Below, piece by piece: positions 1 through 6,868 of a DNA stretch of 8,846 nucleotides (the stretch's first letter is position 1; each line of letters opens with the position of its first letter). Origin of the DNA: Bifidobacteriaceae bacterium (GTDB lineage: Bacteria > Actinomycetota > Actinomycetes > Actinomycetales > WQXJ01). Made by a program: the position numbers and the translations under genes. Below the pieces are notes generated by a model. That model saw only the letters and a program-made list of their open reading frames with translations. It ran no database searches and had not been told where the DNA came from. The stretch is taken from contig JAITJY010000347.1 in the NCBI GenBank assembly GCA_031278675.1, positions 1 through 8,846 on the forward strand, read 5' to 3'.

Positions 1-1
1 G

Positions 2-208
2 CACACCGGGCCAGGCGGGCAAACAGGACCCGCCGGACCAGCCGGGCAAACGGGACCAGCCGGGACAGGCGGGCTAACAGTACCAACAGGACCACCCGGA
101 CCAACCAACCAGGTCAGCCAGACCGGGCCACCCGGCCAGACCAGGCCACTCAGCCAGACTAGGCCACCCGGCCAGATCGGCCAGGCCGGCCAACCAGGGC
201 CCAGCGGC
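2..208 (+). repeat. Collagen-like Gly-X-Y coding repeat built of 27-bp and 18-bp tandem units
   Basis: Read in the kinase frame, this stretch gives triplets such as GPA, GQT, GPP and GQA. Two levels of repetition are visible. Nine-residue (27-bp) units lie at 20-46 (QTGPAGPAG), 47-73 (QTGPAGTGG) and 74-100 (LTVPTGPPG). Six-residue (18-bp) units lie at 119-136 (QTGPPG), 137-154 (QTRPLS), 155-172 (QTRPPG), 173-190 (QIGQAG) and 191-208 (QPGPSG). Several Gly positions have become Arg or Ser by single changes at the first codon base (agg 143-145, agc 152-154, agg 161-163) and one has become Val (gta 80-82). The triplet spacing is kept throughout. The left edge of the window cuts the tract. Confidence 0.85.
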
Positions 209-1426
209 CAAGCGCCCGCCCCGGGCTTCAGCCCAGAAAACACTGCGCCGCTCAGTCGGTTAGACCGCGTCGTGCGCGGCGCCCGGCTCGCCTTCGATTT
301 AGCGGTGATCACGGACTGCGCCCAAGAGGCCCTGGCGGAAGCGCGGGCCTTGGTAGCAGAAGGCGCCCGGTTAGATATCGAGGGCCGGTTGGCCGACATC
401 CTGACCAGCCTGGCAGCGCGGTTCACCAGGGAAACTGGGATAGATGTCGTGACCTACGCGGAGGTCCCGGACGCATTGCCGGAGGCCTTGCGGATCTTGG
501 CAATGCGGGTGGCTCAGGAGGGGCTGGCCAATGTCCGCAAGCACGCTGGCGCCGCCCACGCCTGGGTCAGAGCAGTGGTCGCCCGGCAAGTGCTAACGAT
601 CGAAGTGGTGGACGATGGCGCCGGCCCCAGTAATACAGACCCCCTGAGTGGCGGTTTCGGCCTGTCGGGTTTGCAGGACCGGGTCACATCGCTGGGCGGC
701 CAACTGGAGTTCTCGGCGCGCCTTGATGGCAATGGGTCAGTCTTACTCGTTAGGGTTGACACTATGTCCCCCGCGATCCCGGCCGATCCCCCGAGTGCCC
801 AGCCCACTGAATCCATCGCGGTGCTGGTAGTCGACGACCACGCCATCGTGCGGCGGGGCCTGGTCGAGTTACTGCGTGACGAACCGGGGATCGACGTGGT
901 GGGGGAGGCCGAAACCGGCGAAGAGGCCGTCCGGTTGGCGTTGGAAACGGCGCCCGATGTCGTCATGATGGATTTGGCGATGCCCGGCCGGGGTGGCGTT
1001 TGGGCCATTTCGCAGATTCTGGCCGATTCGGCCCGGGCCGGCCGCACCACCCGCGTAGTGGCCGTCACGGTCTTCGAAACGGATGGCCGGATTGTTGAAG
1101 CGATGCAGGCCGGCGCCGTAGAATACCTGGTCAAAGCCAGTTCCGCCGAGACGTTTGTGAACGCGGTGCGGCGGGTGGCGGCAGGCCACCCGGCCTTGTC
1201 CGCTGACGTCAAGGAGGTCCTTGAAAACGGCAAGAGTCGGCTCTCGCGGCGCGAGGTGGAGATCTTGCGCTTGGTGGCTGCGGGCTTGTCGAACATCGAA
1301 ATCGCTGAGGAACTGACGGTCCAACCCTCCACCATCAAGACCATGCTCCAGCGCACCTATTTGAAGCTTGATGTCCCTGACCGGGCGGCGGCTGTGGCGG
1401 AGGCCCTGCGCCGCGATCTGATATAG
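2..1426 (+). CDS. Histidine kinase fused to a NarL/LuxR-type response regulator, with a collagen-like tract (5' end outside window)
   Basis: The frame is open from position 2 to the TAG at 1424-1426 (474 codons), so GTG 272 is probably not the start. Residues 2-70 are a Gly-X-Y tract. About 78-115 read like the second helix of a HisKA_3 dimerisation domain (ALAEARALV). The HATPase domain follows: N-box EGLANVRKHA (521-550), G1 VVDDGAG (607-627), G2 GGFGLSGLQDRV (652-687). After a Pro-rich linker comes a receiver domain (VVDDH near 830; phosphoacceptor Asp codon 971-973; Thr 1067-1069; Lys 1133-1135) and a LuxR-type helix-turn-helix (LSRREVEILRLVAAGLSNIEIAEEL, here cited by its ends, from about 1240). 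Known of the family: NarL/DesK kinases phosphorylate a separate regulator. Here both are one chain, so autophosphorylation followed by intramolecular transfer and DNA binding is inferred. The phosphoacceptor His (HDxxxQ) is not in the window. In-frame ATG 764 could give a free regulator. The likely target is unknown; the pilin operon is next. Confidence 0.85.
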   Translation, partial: HTGPGGQTGPAGPAGQTGPAGTGGLTVPTGPPGPTNQVSQTGPPGQTRPLSQTRPPGQIGQAGQPGPSGQAPAPGFSPENTAPLSRLDRVVRGARLAFDLAVITDCAQEALAEARALVAEGARLDIEGRLADILTSLAARFTRETGIDVVTYAEVPDALPEALRILAMRVAQEGLANVRKHAGAAHAWVRAVVARQVLTIEVVDDGAGPSNTDPLSGGFGLSGLQDRVTSLGGQLEFSARLDGNGSVLLVRVDTMSPAIPADPPSAQPTESIAVLVVDDHAIVRRGLVELLRDEPGIDVVGEAETGEEAVRLALETAPDVVMMDLAMPGRGGVWAISQILADSARAGRTTRVVAVTVFETDGRIVEAMQAGAVEYLVKASSAETFVNAVRRVAAGHPALSADVKEVLENGKSRLSRREVEILRLVAAGLSNIEIAEELTVQPSTIKTMLQRTYLKLDVPDRAAAVAEALRRDLI

Positions 1427-1458
1427 CAGGTTCACCGGTCACATAAAAATTCCCCCAT

Positions 1459-1486
1459 TTGGGCGACGCGGGCGCCCGGATATACA
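1459..1486 (+). promoter_or_regulatory. Weak promoter candidate for the pilin-like operon
   Basis: In the 76-bp gap before the PilV-like gene, TTGGGC (1459-1464) is followed after 16 bp by TATACA (1481-1486). Each resembles a vegetative -35/-10 element only partly. A 10-bp palindrome CGGGCGCCCG (1469-1478) lies between the two boxes, where a regulator could bind. No terminator with a T-tract separates the kinase gene from the pilin genes, so read-through from the kinase gene is equally possible. Confidence 0.25.
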
Positions 1487-1502
1487 CGAAAGACTTGTTT
1501 AC

Positions 1503-2600
1503 ATGTTCTGTCGAGTGGTCACTGCAGGGCGCCGCGCGCCCAAAGGCACGCTGCACCTGGGCCCCGGTGCGCCCGATCAGGGCATGACGCTTGTCGAACT
1601 GATCATCGCGGTCGTGCTGATAAGCGTCTTTATGACCGCAACCACGGCGCTGGTGGTCCAGACCACGGCCACCAGCGTCGATAACCGTGCCAGGATCGCG
1701 GCCGCCGGGCTGGCGGAACGCGAATTGGAGTTGACTGAGGCAATCATTACGGCTTCGCCGGACGGGATGGCGTCGCTATTCACCCCACAAGTTGTGGTCA
1801 ACCCGCATGTGACGCCTGATTTGGACTCGGGTGATAGCGATTACGCTTTTGAGTTGGACGGGAAGTGGTACCGGATCGAGCGGTACACCGAGCACCAGGT
1901 GATAGGCGCGGGTTCGCCGTGCGAGGGGACCAGTGCGGTCAAAGAATTTGCGGCGCTCGTTAAAGTTACCGTGACCTGGCAAGGCATGGGCGCGACCACC
2001 CGGCCTCATGTTGCCACGGCCCTGTTCGCGCCGCCCGTTGGGGGTGACGCGGCGGCCATTGGTGACCGTGCGATCCTCGGTGTCATGGTCACCGGCGTGG
2101 CGGACCCGGTTACTGCGGCCCGCGCCAATGTCTCGGTGAAACTGACCGGGCCATCGGGTTCGGTCATGTATGAAACAACCGATTCGAATGGTTGTGCGGT
2201 CTTCGCGGTAGACCCGCCGGCCGGTGGCGGGGACTATGTGGCGACAGCGACGGGCTCCGGTGCGCAGCGTTATGTCAACTTGGCTGGCGAGGCCGAGCCC
2301 ACAGGCACCTTCTACACGGTGCTGAAAGGCGATTCCCGCAACTTGGCGATCGAGAACTATGACAAGGCGGGCATACTGACAGTGGACGTGGTCAACGGTG
2401 TGCCCGGGGCCACTGTGGTAGAGCTCATGCCGTTGAGCGGTGGGGCCGGGGTGACGATGACGCAGGTGATCGACGCCGACGGCAAGGCCCGTTTCATTGA
2501 CCTGCATCCCAGCAGCTATTCACTCAAATGCGAGACTTGGGGACCGGTCGCAGTGACTATCACGCCCGGCGTCACCCAAAACGAAACGGTGACACTATGA
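1503..2600 (+). CDS. PilV-like minor type IV prepilin with C-terminal beta-sandwich repeats
   Basis: 365 residues. A type III signal is clear: a 27-residue leader ends ...PDQG, cleavage is expected after Gly27, and the mature protein starts MTLVEL with Glu at +5, followed by a hydrophobic helix (IIAVVLISVFM). Prepilin peptidase would cut and N-methylate here, and the helix would pack in the fibre core. The first about 185 residues form a pilin-like globular part. From about residue 187 (ILGVMVTG) a segment with TDSNGCAVF and then DYVATA resembles carboxypeptidase-regulatory/CNA-B-like domains common at the C-terminus of actinobacterial pilin-like proteins. A second, more diverged copy ends at the C-terminus (IDADGKARFIDL). 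The ATG at 1503 has only a weak purine-rich site (gaaaga, 1488-1493) but gives a leader of sensible length. The TGA overlaps the next start (ATGA). A role as pilus tip or adhesin subunit is inferred. Confidence 0.85.
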   Translation: MFCRVVTAGRRAPKGTLHLGPGAPDQGMTLVELIIAVVLISVFMTATTALVVQTTATSVDNRARIAAAGLAERELELTEAIITASPDGMASLFTPQVVVNPHVTPDLDSGDSDYAFELDGKWYRIERYTEHQVIGAGSPCEGTSAVKEFAALVKVTVTWQGMGATTRPHVATALFAPPVGGDAAAIGDRAILGVMVTGVADPVTAARANVSVKLTGPSGSVMYETTDSNGCAVFAVDPPAGGGDYVATATGSGAQRYVNLAGEAEPTGTFYTVLKGDSRNLAIENYDKAGILTVDVVNGVPGATVVELMPLSGGAGVTMTQVIDADGKARFIDLHPSSYSLKCETWGPVAVTITPGVTQNETVTL

Positions 2601-3322
2601 GAACAGACCAAGCGCCCGCTGGGGCGGCGGCCAAGTGGCGTTCCGATGCGGGGATGAGCCTGACAGAGTTGATTGTTGTCATTGGCCTGTCTGCGATTGT
2701 GATGGCTATGGTGTCAGCCTCGTTGATGACGTTGGCCAAACAGAACGCCATCAACTTAGCGCGTCAGTCACGGGTTGAGGGCATCCGCGAGGCCAGCCTT
2801 TGGCTGTCGGACGCGTTGTCCTACGCGTCAACGGATCCAACAACCGCAAGCGGCGTCAGCTTCCAGGAAGCGCAGGCCCAGAAGATGGTCTTCTTGTCGG
2901 CGCTACCGCGTCCCGGTAGCGCCGAAACGGGACACGTCAGCCGTGTATCGTTGGTGCTCTCAGGCGCATGCTGGCCTGGTGGGGACAGCGAAGCCGGTAC
3001 GCTGCGGCGCTGCGTGCAATATCCGGTGGTCGCGGGAGACGGCACCCAAAGTTTTTGTTCCAAAGGTTCTTTAGGCTGCGATGAGAACCTGTTCGAGGAA
3101 AAGGTCCTCGCCACCAACGTGAAGGACACCCCCATATTCGGTTATTCACTGATCACAGCGTCGGACCCAGCCACCTTGACGCATGCAGTGACAGGCGCCA
3201 ATTTGGCACAAATCGCGGCTGTTGAACTGAATTTGACCGTCGGTGGTGAACCCGGCACCACCGAAGACATCGAGGCGACAGTAATCAAGCGCCACAACAT
3301 CAAAGGATGGAGCAAGCTCTGA
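2597..3322 (+). CDS. PilW-like minor type IV prepilin
   Basis: 241 residues from ATG 2597, whose ATGA overlaps the stop of the PilV-like gene and suggests translational coupling. An in-frame ATG at 2528 exists, but it would overlap the upstream gene by 73 bp and give an overlong leader. The leader (19 residues, ending SDAG) is followed by MSLTEL with Glu at +5 and the hydrophobic helix IVVIGLSAIVMAMVSASLM, a standard type III signal. The rest fits a PilW/PulJ-type minor pilin: a helix (LARQSRVEGIREASLWLSDAL) and a beta-rich domain with four cysteines (SGAC, RRC, SFC, LGC) that could form two disulfides outside the cell. It is probably co-assembled with the flanking PilV- and PilX-like proteins into the tip or priming complex of a type IV pilus. 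The PilW assignment rests on gene order and architecture, not on a database match. Confidence 0.82.
   Translation: MRTDQAPAGAAAKWRSDAGMSLTELIVVIGLSAIVMAMVSASLMTLAKQNAINLARQSRVEGIREASLWLSDALSYASTDPTTASGVSFQEAQAQKMVFLSALPRPGSAETGHVSRVSLVLSGACWPGGDSEAGTLRRCVQYPVVAGDGTQSFCSKGSLGCDENLFEEKVLATNVKDTPIFGYSLITASDPATLTHAVTGANLAQIAAVELNLTVGGEPGTTEDIEATVIKRHNIKGWSKL
3309..3312 (+). promoter_or_regulatory. Ribosome-binding site that decides the PilX-like start
   Basis: GGAG lies 9 nt before ATG 3322, a good spacing. The alternative in-frame ATG at 3307 has its only purine-rich stretch (aaagg) directly against the start codon, too close to serve. ATG 3322 also forms the compact TGATG overlap with the PilW-like stop. 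Confidence 0.6.
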
Positions 3323-5280
3323 TGCGTGCCCTGATCAGACGAATACAACTCAAACGCGACAAGGGCAGCGCCATGATTGTCACGTTGCTCTCCTTCCTCA
3401 TCACGGCGGGCGTGCTGATTGGTTCCTTGGGATTTGTGTCCCACTCCACAAAGTTCTCGCGTTACGAACAGGACGCCGAACTTGCTCAAACCGCCGCCGA
3501 GGCGGGCCTCAATGATATCTTGTCCGAACTGCGCGCTGATGCGGAGTACTTCGAGAACCTCACTTTGAACACAGCCAACGCGACCGGTTACTGCTTCAAA
3601 CAGGCCGTGGGCGGGCCGGCGGCAGAGGGCGATGTGTTCGCTTCCGACTGTGGCTGGCCAGCAGCGATGGCTCCCCGCTGGCAAAGACTTGGCGGAGACG
3701 ATGGCGGCGACTACCAGGAATACCACTATGCCGTGACCGAATACTCAGTGATGAGCCAATACATCGACGTGGTTTCCACCGGCCGGTCCCGTGACGTTTA
3801 CCGTTCGGTCAAGGCAACAATTGTCCGTGAAACCGCCCAGCGCTGGTCCTATATGTTGAACTACTTCCTGGTTGACCCCAGGATGTACTCGTCGGGCGAG
3901 TTCTACGGCGATGCCGTGACTTCTTCTGGTTGCGGTGGGGGTTGGGCGAAGGGTGTGACGCTGCCGGACTTCGGTTACTCGTGGGCCTCGCCGGCGCCCG
4001 TCCGCAGGTATCAGTACCGGAACGCCTCTGGCGGTGTCAGTTGGGCGAGCTGTAGACCCTACGCCTATACGGGCCTCAAGGGGGGCGCAGGCGCCCCGAT
4101 GCACTCCAACGACACGTTCTATGTCGTTGCGCAAACGGAAAACGGCGAGATGACAACTTCCGATCCGCTGTGCAAGACGGCAGACCCTGCCAACCAAGCT
4201 ACCTGGAAACGGTGCGTCGGTAACCGCTCCAACGCACCGACTGTCTGGAATGCACCCATGCCAACCTACCGCGAAGTGTTGGAATTACCGACCGTCGGCG
4301 ACCCGAAGGCCTGGTCAATCGCCGGGTTCGGCTGCCGCTATGAGGGGCCAACCCGCATCATCCTCCAGGGCTCCAGCATGCAGGTTTGGTCCAAGCACAC
4401 CGTCACCGAGAGGCCCGGTTGCGGATCGATCGCGGACTTGACCTCGCCCTCGGGCGCCACCGTGGCGATCCCGGCTGACGGCTTGGTCTTTGTCGACGCT
4501 GCCCCCGGAGTCACCCCGGTGGAGATTGCTGCGGGAGCGATTGGGGGCCCCACGGGCCGCGAACTGCCGCTGGGCACCTACCCCGGTGGGGCGCCAACCT
4601 CCGTTGGGCAAACATACATCGGAGAAGTTGAAATGAGTAAGCCGCATTTGTACGACGGGATTGGCAACATTTTTGTCGAAGGAATCCTGTCCGGCGGCAA
4701 TAGGCTCACTATCGCGGCGGACCGCGATATAGTCATTACCGGTGATCTTGTCACCGGCGATACTTCTAACGACATCATCGGCGTGATGGCAGGCGCCGGC
4801 GTGGAAATACAAAATGCATTGATGCACGTTGTGCAATCAGTCAAGGATAGCTCCGGCAACTTGGTTTGGAAACCGCTCACCAACTGGGATCTGGACCCCA
4901 TCCCCAGTCCGATCGTCGGTGGCACATACGCGGAGGGATGGCCGACCAACTACTGGGGCGCCTCTACCATACTTCGGATTGAGGCCGTGATTTATGCCGC
5001 GACCTATTCTTTCAGGACCCAGCACTCCTATGTGCTGCGCAACAACCCGACTATGTACATCGAAGTCTACGGATCGGTCACGGAAAACTTTATCGGTGAC
5101 CACGGCTGGACTTGGACTGGCTTCTCTGTCCCCTTCACCGGTTGGCGCGTGAATCAGTATGTCTACAATCCGGCGTTATCCACTTCCAAGCCACTCCTCT
5201 TCCCGGCCTTCGGCAATGGCACCTGGCTGGTCAACTGGCAAGAGAAAACGACCACACCCGAGATCCTCAAGAGCAGTTGA
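3322..5280 (+). CDS. PilX-like large minor pilin with an extended beta-rich C-terminal region
   Basis: 652 residues from ATG 3322. The basic leader MRALIRRIQLKRDKG is followed by SAMIVTLLSFLITAGVLIG. This is a prepilin-like signal with Val, not Glu, at +5, as is known for PilX/GspK-type tip subunits. The following AELAQTAAEAGLNDIL is the conserved PilX N-terminal A-x-x-AAEAG motif. The body is far longer than a classical PilX (about 200 residues). Residues about 330-520 have short repeated beta-strand and turn segments (GNIFVEGIL, LTIAADRDIVITGDLV), suggestive of a beta-helix. The end (YVYNPAL...LLFPAFGNGTWLVNWQEK) resembles the YDPRL...P..W.v..W.E ending that I recall from long actinobacterial PilX-type proteins. 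Eight cysteines (residues 91, 110, 204, 244, 284, 298, 338, 367) could form four disulfides. It is last in the operon. An exposed tip or surface-binding role is inferred. Confidence 0.82.
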   Translation: MRALIRRIQLKRDKGSAMIVTLLSFLITAGVLIGSLGFVSHSTKFSRYEQDAELAQTAAEAGLNDILSELRADAEYFENLTLNTANATGYCFKQAVGGPAAEGDVFASDCGWPAAMAPRWQRLGGDDGGDYQEYHYAVTEYSVMSQYIDVVSTGRSRDVYRSVKATIVRETAQRWSYMLNYFLVDPRMYSSGEFYGDAVTSSGCGGGWAKGVTLPDFGYSWASPAPVRRYQYRNASGGVSWASCRPYAYTGLKGGAGAPMHSNDTFYVVAQTENGEMTTSDPLCKTADPANQATWKRCVGNRSNAPTVWNAPMPTYREVLELPTVGDPKAWSIAGFGCRYEGPTRIILQGSSMQVWSKHTVTERPGCGSIADLTSPSGATVAIPADGLVFVDAAPGVTPVEIAAGAIGGPTGRELPLGTYPGGAPTSVGQTYIGEVEMSKPHLYDGIGNIFVEGILSGGNRLTIAADRDIVITGDLVTGDTSNDIIGVMAGAGVEIQNALMHVVQSVKDSSGNLVWKPLTNWDLDPIPSPIVGGTYAEGWPTNYWGASTILRIEAVIYAATYSFRTQHSYVLRNNPTMYIEVYGSVTENFIGDHGWTWTGFSVPFTGWRVNQYVYNPALSTSKPLLFPAFGNGTWLVNWQEKTTTPEILKSS

Positions 5281-5301
5281 CCCCGGGGTCAGCGTGACCC
5301 C
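5278..5301. terminator. Palindrome holding both stop codons; possible bidirectional terminator
   Basis: TGACCCCGGGGTCA (5278-5291) is a perfect 14-bp palindrome. Its left TGA is the stop of the PilX-like gene, and its right TCA is the complement of the mmsA stop. Overlapping it, GGGGTCA-GCG-TGACCCC (5285-5301) makes a 7-bp stem with a 3-nt loop. The genes converge with 8 bp between them, so a shared terminator would have to be here. No T-tract follows on either strand, so factor-independent termination is uncertain. Confidence 0.45.
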
Positions 5302-6788
5302 CCAGCAAAGTTGAAGGAAGCGGCAGGCGATTCATCAGGGTCCAGCCAGCGTTCGGTGGCAACCTTGGCTTGAGTGTAAAAAGCGATCCCCTCACGCCCG
5401 TAAACATGAAAATCGCCGATCAGCGAATCCTTCCAGCCACCGAATGAGTGGTAAGCCACCGGCACTGGAATGGGCACGTTGACCCCGATCATGCCGACGT
5501 TCACACCGCGTTTGAATTCCCGCGCGGCCGCGCCGCTCGCAGTGTAGATCGCTGCGCCATTGCCATACGGATTAGCGTTGATCAGGTCAATCGCCTCCGC
5601 TAGGCCACCCACCCGGACAATTGCCAACACCGGCCCGAATACCTCCTCGCGGTAGACCCTCATGTCCGGTGTGACGAAATCCAACACTGTTGGGCCCGTG
5701 AAGAAGCCGCCCTCCAGCCCTACCGGCCTAAAGCCGCGGCCATCCAAGGCCACCTGGGCGCCGGCCTGGGCCGCCTCGGTGACGATCGCCTCGACCCGGT
5801 CACGTGCTGCCGCCGAGATCACCGGTCCCATATCGGCTGCGGCGTCGGCGCCGTGCGTCACCGTAACCTGCCGGGCGGCATCGGCCACCCGCTCCACAAA
5901 GTCATCCGCTATTGCGTCTTCCACGAGCGCCACCGCGAGGGCCATACACCGCTGACCGGCCGCTCCGAACGCCGCAGAGACCACCGACGATGCCGCGAAG
6001 GCCGCATTTGCATCACGCAGCACTAGGGCGTGGTTCTTCGCGCCGCCCAATGCCTGGACGCGTTTGCCGGAGGCGGTCGCGGTCGCGTGGATGTGTTTGG
6101 CGACCGGAGTTGATCCCACAAACGAAACCGCCCGCACCGTGGGGTTGGTCGCTAGCGCGTTGACCGTCTTAGGTCCGCCTTGCAGGACCTGGAACACGCC
6201 TGGTGGGAGCCCCGCTTCGCTCCAGAGCCGCGCCAGAATCAAGGACGCCGAGGGATCTAGCGGCGACGGTTTCAAGATGAACGCGTTGCCGGTCGCGATA
6301 GCGATCGGCGCCATCCAGAGCGGCACCATCACCGGGAAGTTGAACGGCGTGATCCCAACCACCACACCCAGCGGTTCGCGCCAGTTGATCACGTCGAGGC
6401 CGGTGGCGACCTGGTTCGAGAAGTCACCTTTCATCAGTTCCGGGACGCCGCAGGCAAACTCCACCACCTCAAGGCCGCGCGCTACCTCGCCGCGGGCGTC
6501 GCTCAGCACTTTGCCCTGCTCGCGGCTGATCGTTGCCGCTAATTCTTCCGTTGCTGCCGCCAACAGTTGCCTAAACCGGAACAACACCTGGGTTCGTTTC
6601 GCCAAGGACGCCTGCGACCATGCCGCGAATGCGGTCTGGCCAGCCTCGATGGCCCGCGCTAACTCTGCGGCTGTGGCCGGGGCCACCTCGGCGCTGACCT
6701 CCCCCGTTGCCGGATTGTAGACAGCGCTGGCCGGTTGGCCAGCCGGTGCGACGCCCGCACCGTCGATGAAATGTTGGATCGTGGTCAC
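5289..6788 (-). CDS. mmsA: Methylmalonate-/malonate-semialdehyde dehydrogenase, CoA-acylating (MmsA/IolA)
   Basis: 499 residues, full length for the family (about 485-505). It is an aldehyde dehydrogenase superfamily member. TPFNFP (147-152) and ILKPS (171-175) line the NAD pocket, FVGSTP (223-228) is the Rossmann-side glycine motif, and the catalytic cysteine is Cys281 in GQRCMA. The stretch GKRVQALGGAKNHA (241-254) is diagnostic of MMSDH: it replaces the ELGGK motif and its general-base Glu, in keeping with thioester transfer to CoA. The family oxidises malonate semialdehyde (inositol pathway) or methylmalonate semialdehyde (valine pathway) to acetyl-CoA or propionyl-CoA with NAD+ and CoA, releasing bicarbonate, in the cytoplasm. 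iolB just upstream points to the inositol role, so iolA is an equally fitting name. The GTG start at 6788 is supported by GAGGAG 5 nt upstream. Confidence 0.95.
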   Translation of the reverse strand: MTTIQHFIDGAGVAPAGQPASAVYNPATGEVSAEVAPATAAELARAIEAGQTAFAAWSQASLAKRTQVLFRFRQLLAAATEELAATISREQGKVLSDARGEVARGLEVVEFACGVPELMKGDFSNQVATGLDVINWREPLGVVVGITPFNFPVMVPLWMAPIAIATGNAFILKPSPLDPSASLILARLWSEAGLPPGVFQVLQGGPKTVNALATNPTVRAVSFVGSTPVAKHIHATATASGKRVQALGGAKNHALVLRDANAAFAASSVVSAAFGAAGQRCMALAVALVEDAIADDFVERVADAARQVTVTHGADAAADMGPVISAAARDRVEAIVTEAAQAGAQVALDGRGFRPVGLEGGFFTGPTVLDFVTPDMRVYREEVFGPVLAIVRVGGLAEAIDLINANPYGNGAAIYTASGAAAREFKRGVNVGMIGVNVPIPVPVAYHSFGGWKDSLIGDFHVYGREGIAFYTQAKVATERWLDPDESPAASFNFAGGSR

Positions 6789-6793
6789 GCTAA

Positions 6794-6799
6794 CTCCTC
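6794..6799 (-). promoter_or_regulatory. mmsA ribosome-binding site
   Basis: On the minus strand GAGGAG precedes GTG (6788-6786) by 5 nt. It fixes the GTG start of mmsA and lies 24 bp downstream of the hairpin stem at 6823-6868. Confidence 0.7.
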
Positions 6800-6822
6800 G
6801 GGTCTGATAGAAACTGGCATCC

Positions 6823-6868
6823 GCCGCTCACTCGCCCAGCCCCTGGGTGGGCTGGGCGAGTGAGCGGC
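6823..6868. repeat. Perfect 20-bp inverted repeat (hairpin) in the mmsA leader
   Basis: The left arm 6823-6842 and right arm 6849-6868 (GGGCTGGGCGAGTGAGCGGC) are exact reverse complements around a 6-base loop (ctgggt). The stem is very GC-rich and would form in RNA from either strand. In the direction of iolB-mmsA transcription it ends 34 bp before the mmsA start and is not followed by a U-tract. A segment-boundary mRNA stabiliser, an attenuator or a protein-binding site are all possible. It abuts the 110-bp repeats. Confidence 0.8.

Noticed and set aside
514..1356. 280-codon antisense ORF under the kinase-regulator gene, and similar long antisense ORFs at 1776-2507 and 6064-6720
   Set aside because: They mirror strongly supported genes with clear motifs on the other strand, are low in complexity (rich in Ser, Thr, Arg, Ala or His) and show no domain. 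They are by-products of high G+C.
272..1426. Taking GTG 272 as the start of the kinase-regulator gene
   Set aside because: The frame is open back to position 2, encodes an ordered Gly-X-Y pattern there, and no ribosome-binding site precedes 272. The gene is better read as cut by the window edge.
1452..1478. Terminator after the kinase-regulator gene
   Set aside because: CCC-ATTT-GGG and the 10-bp palindrome are too short or lack a T-tract on the plus strand.
2528..2596. Earlier start of the PilW-like gene at ATG 2528
   Set aside because: It would overlap the upstream gene by 73 bp and give an overlong leader. ATG 2597 forms the typical ATGA overlap.
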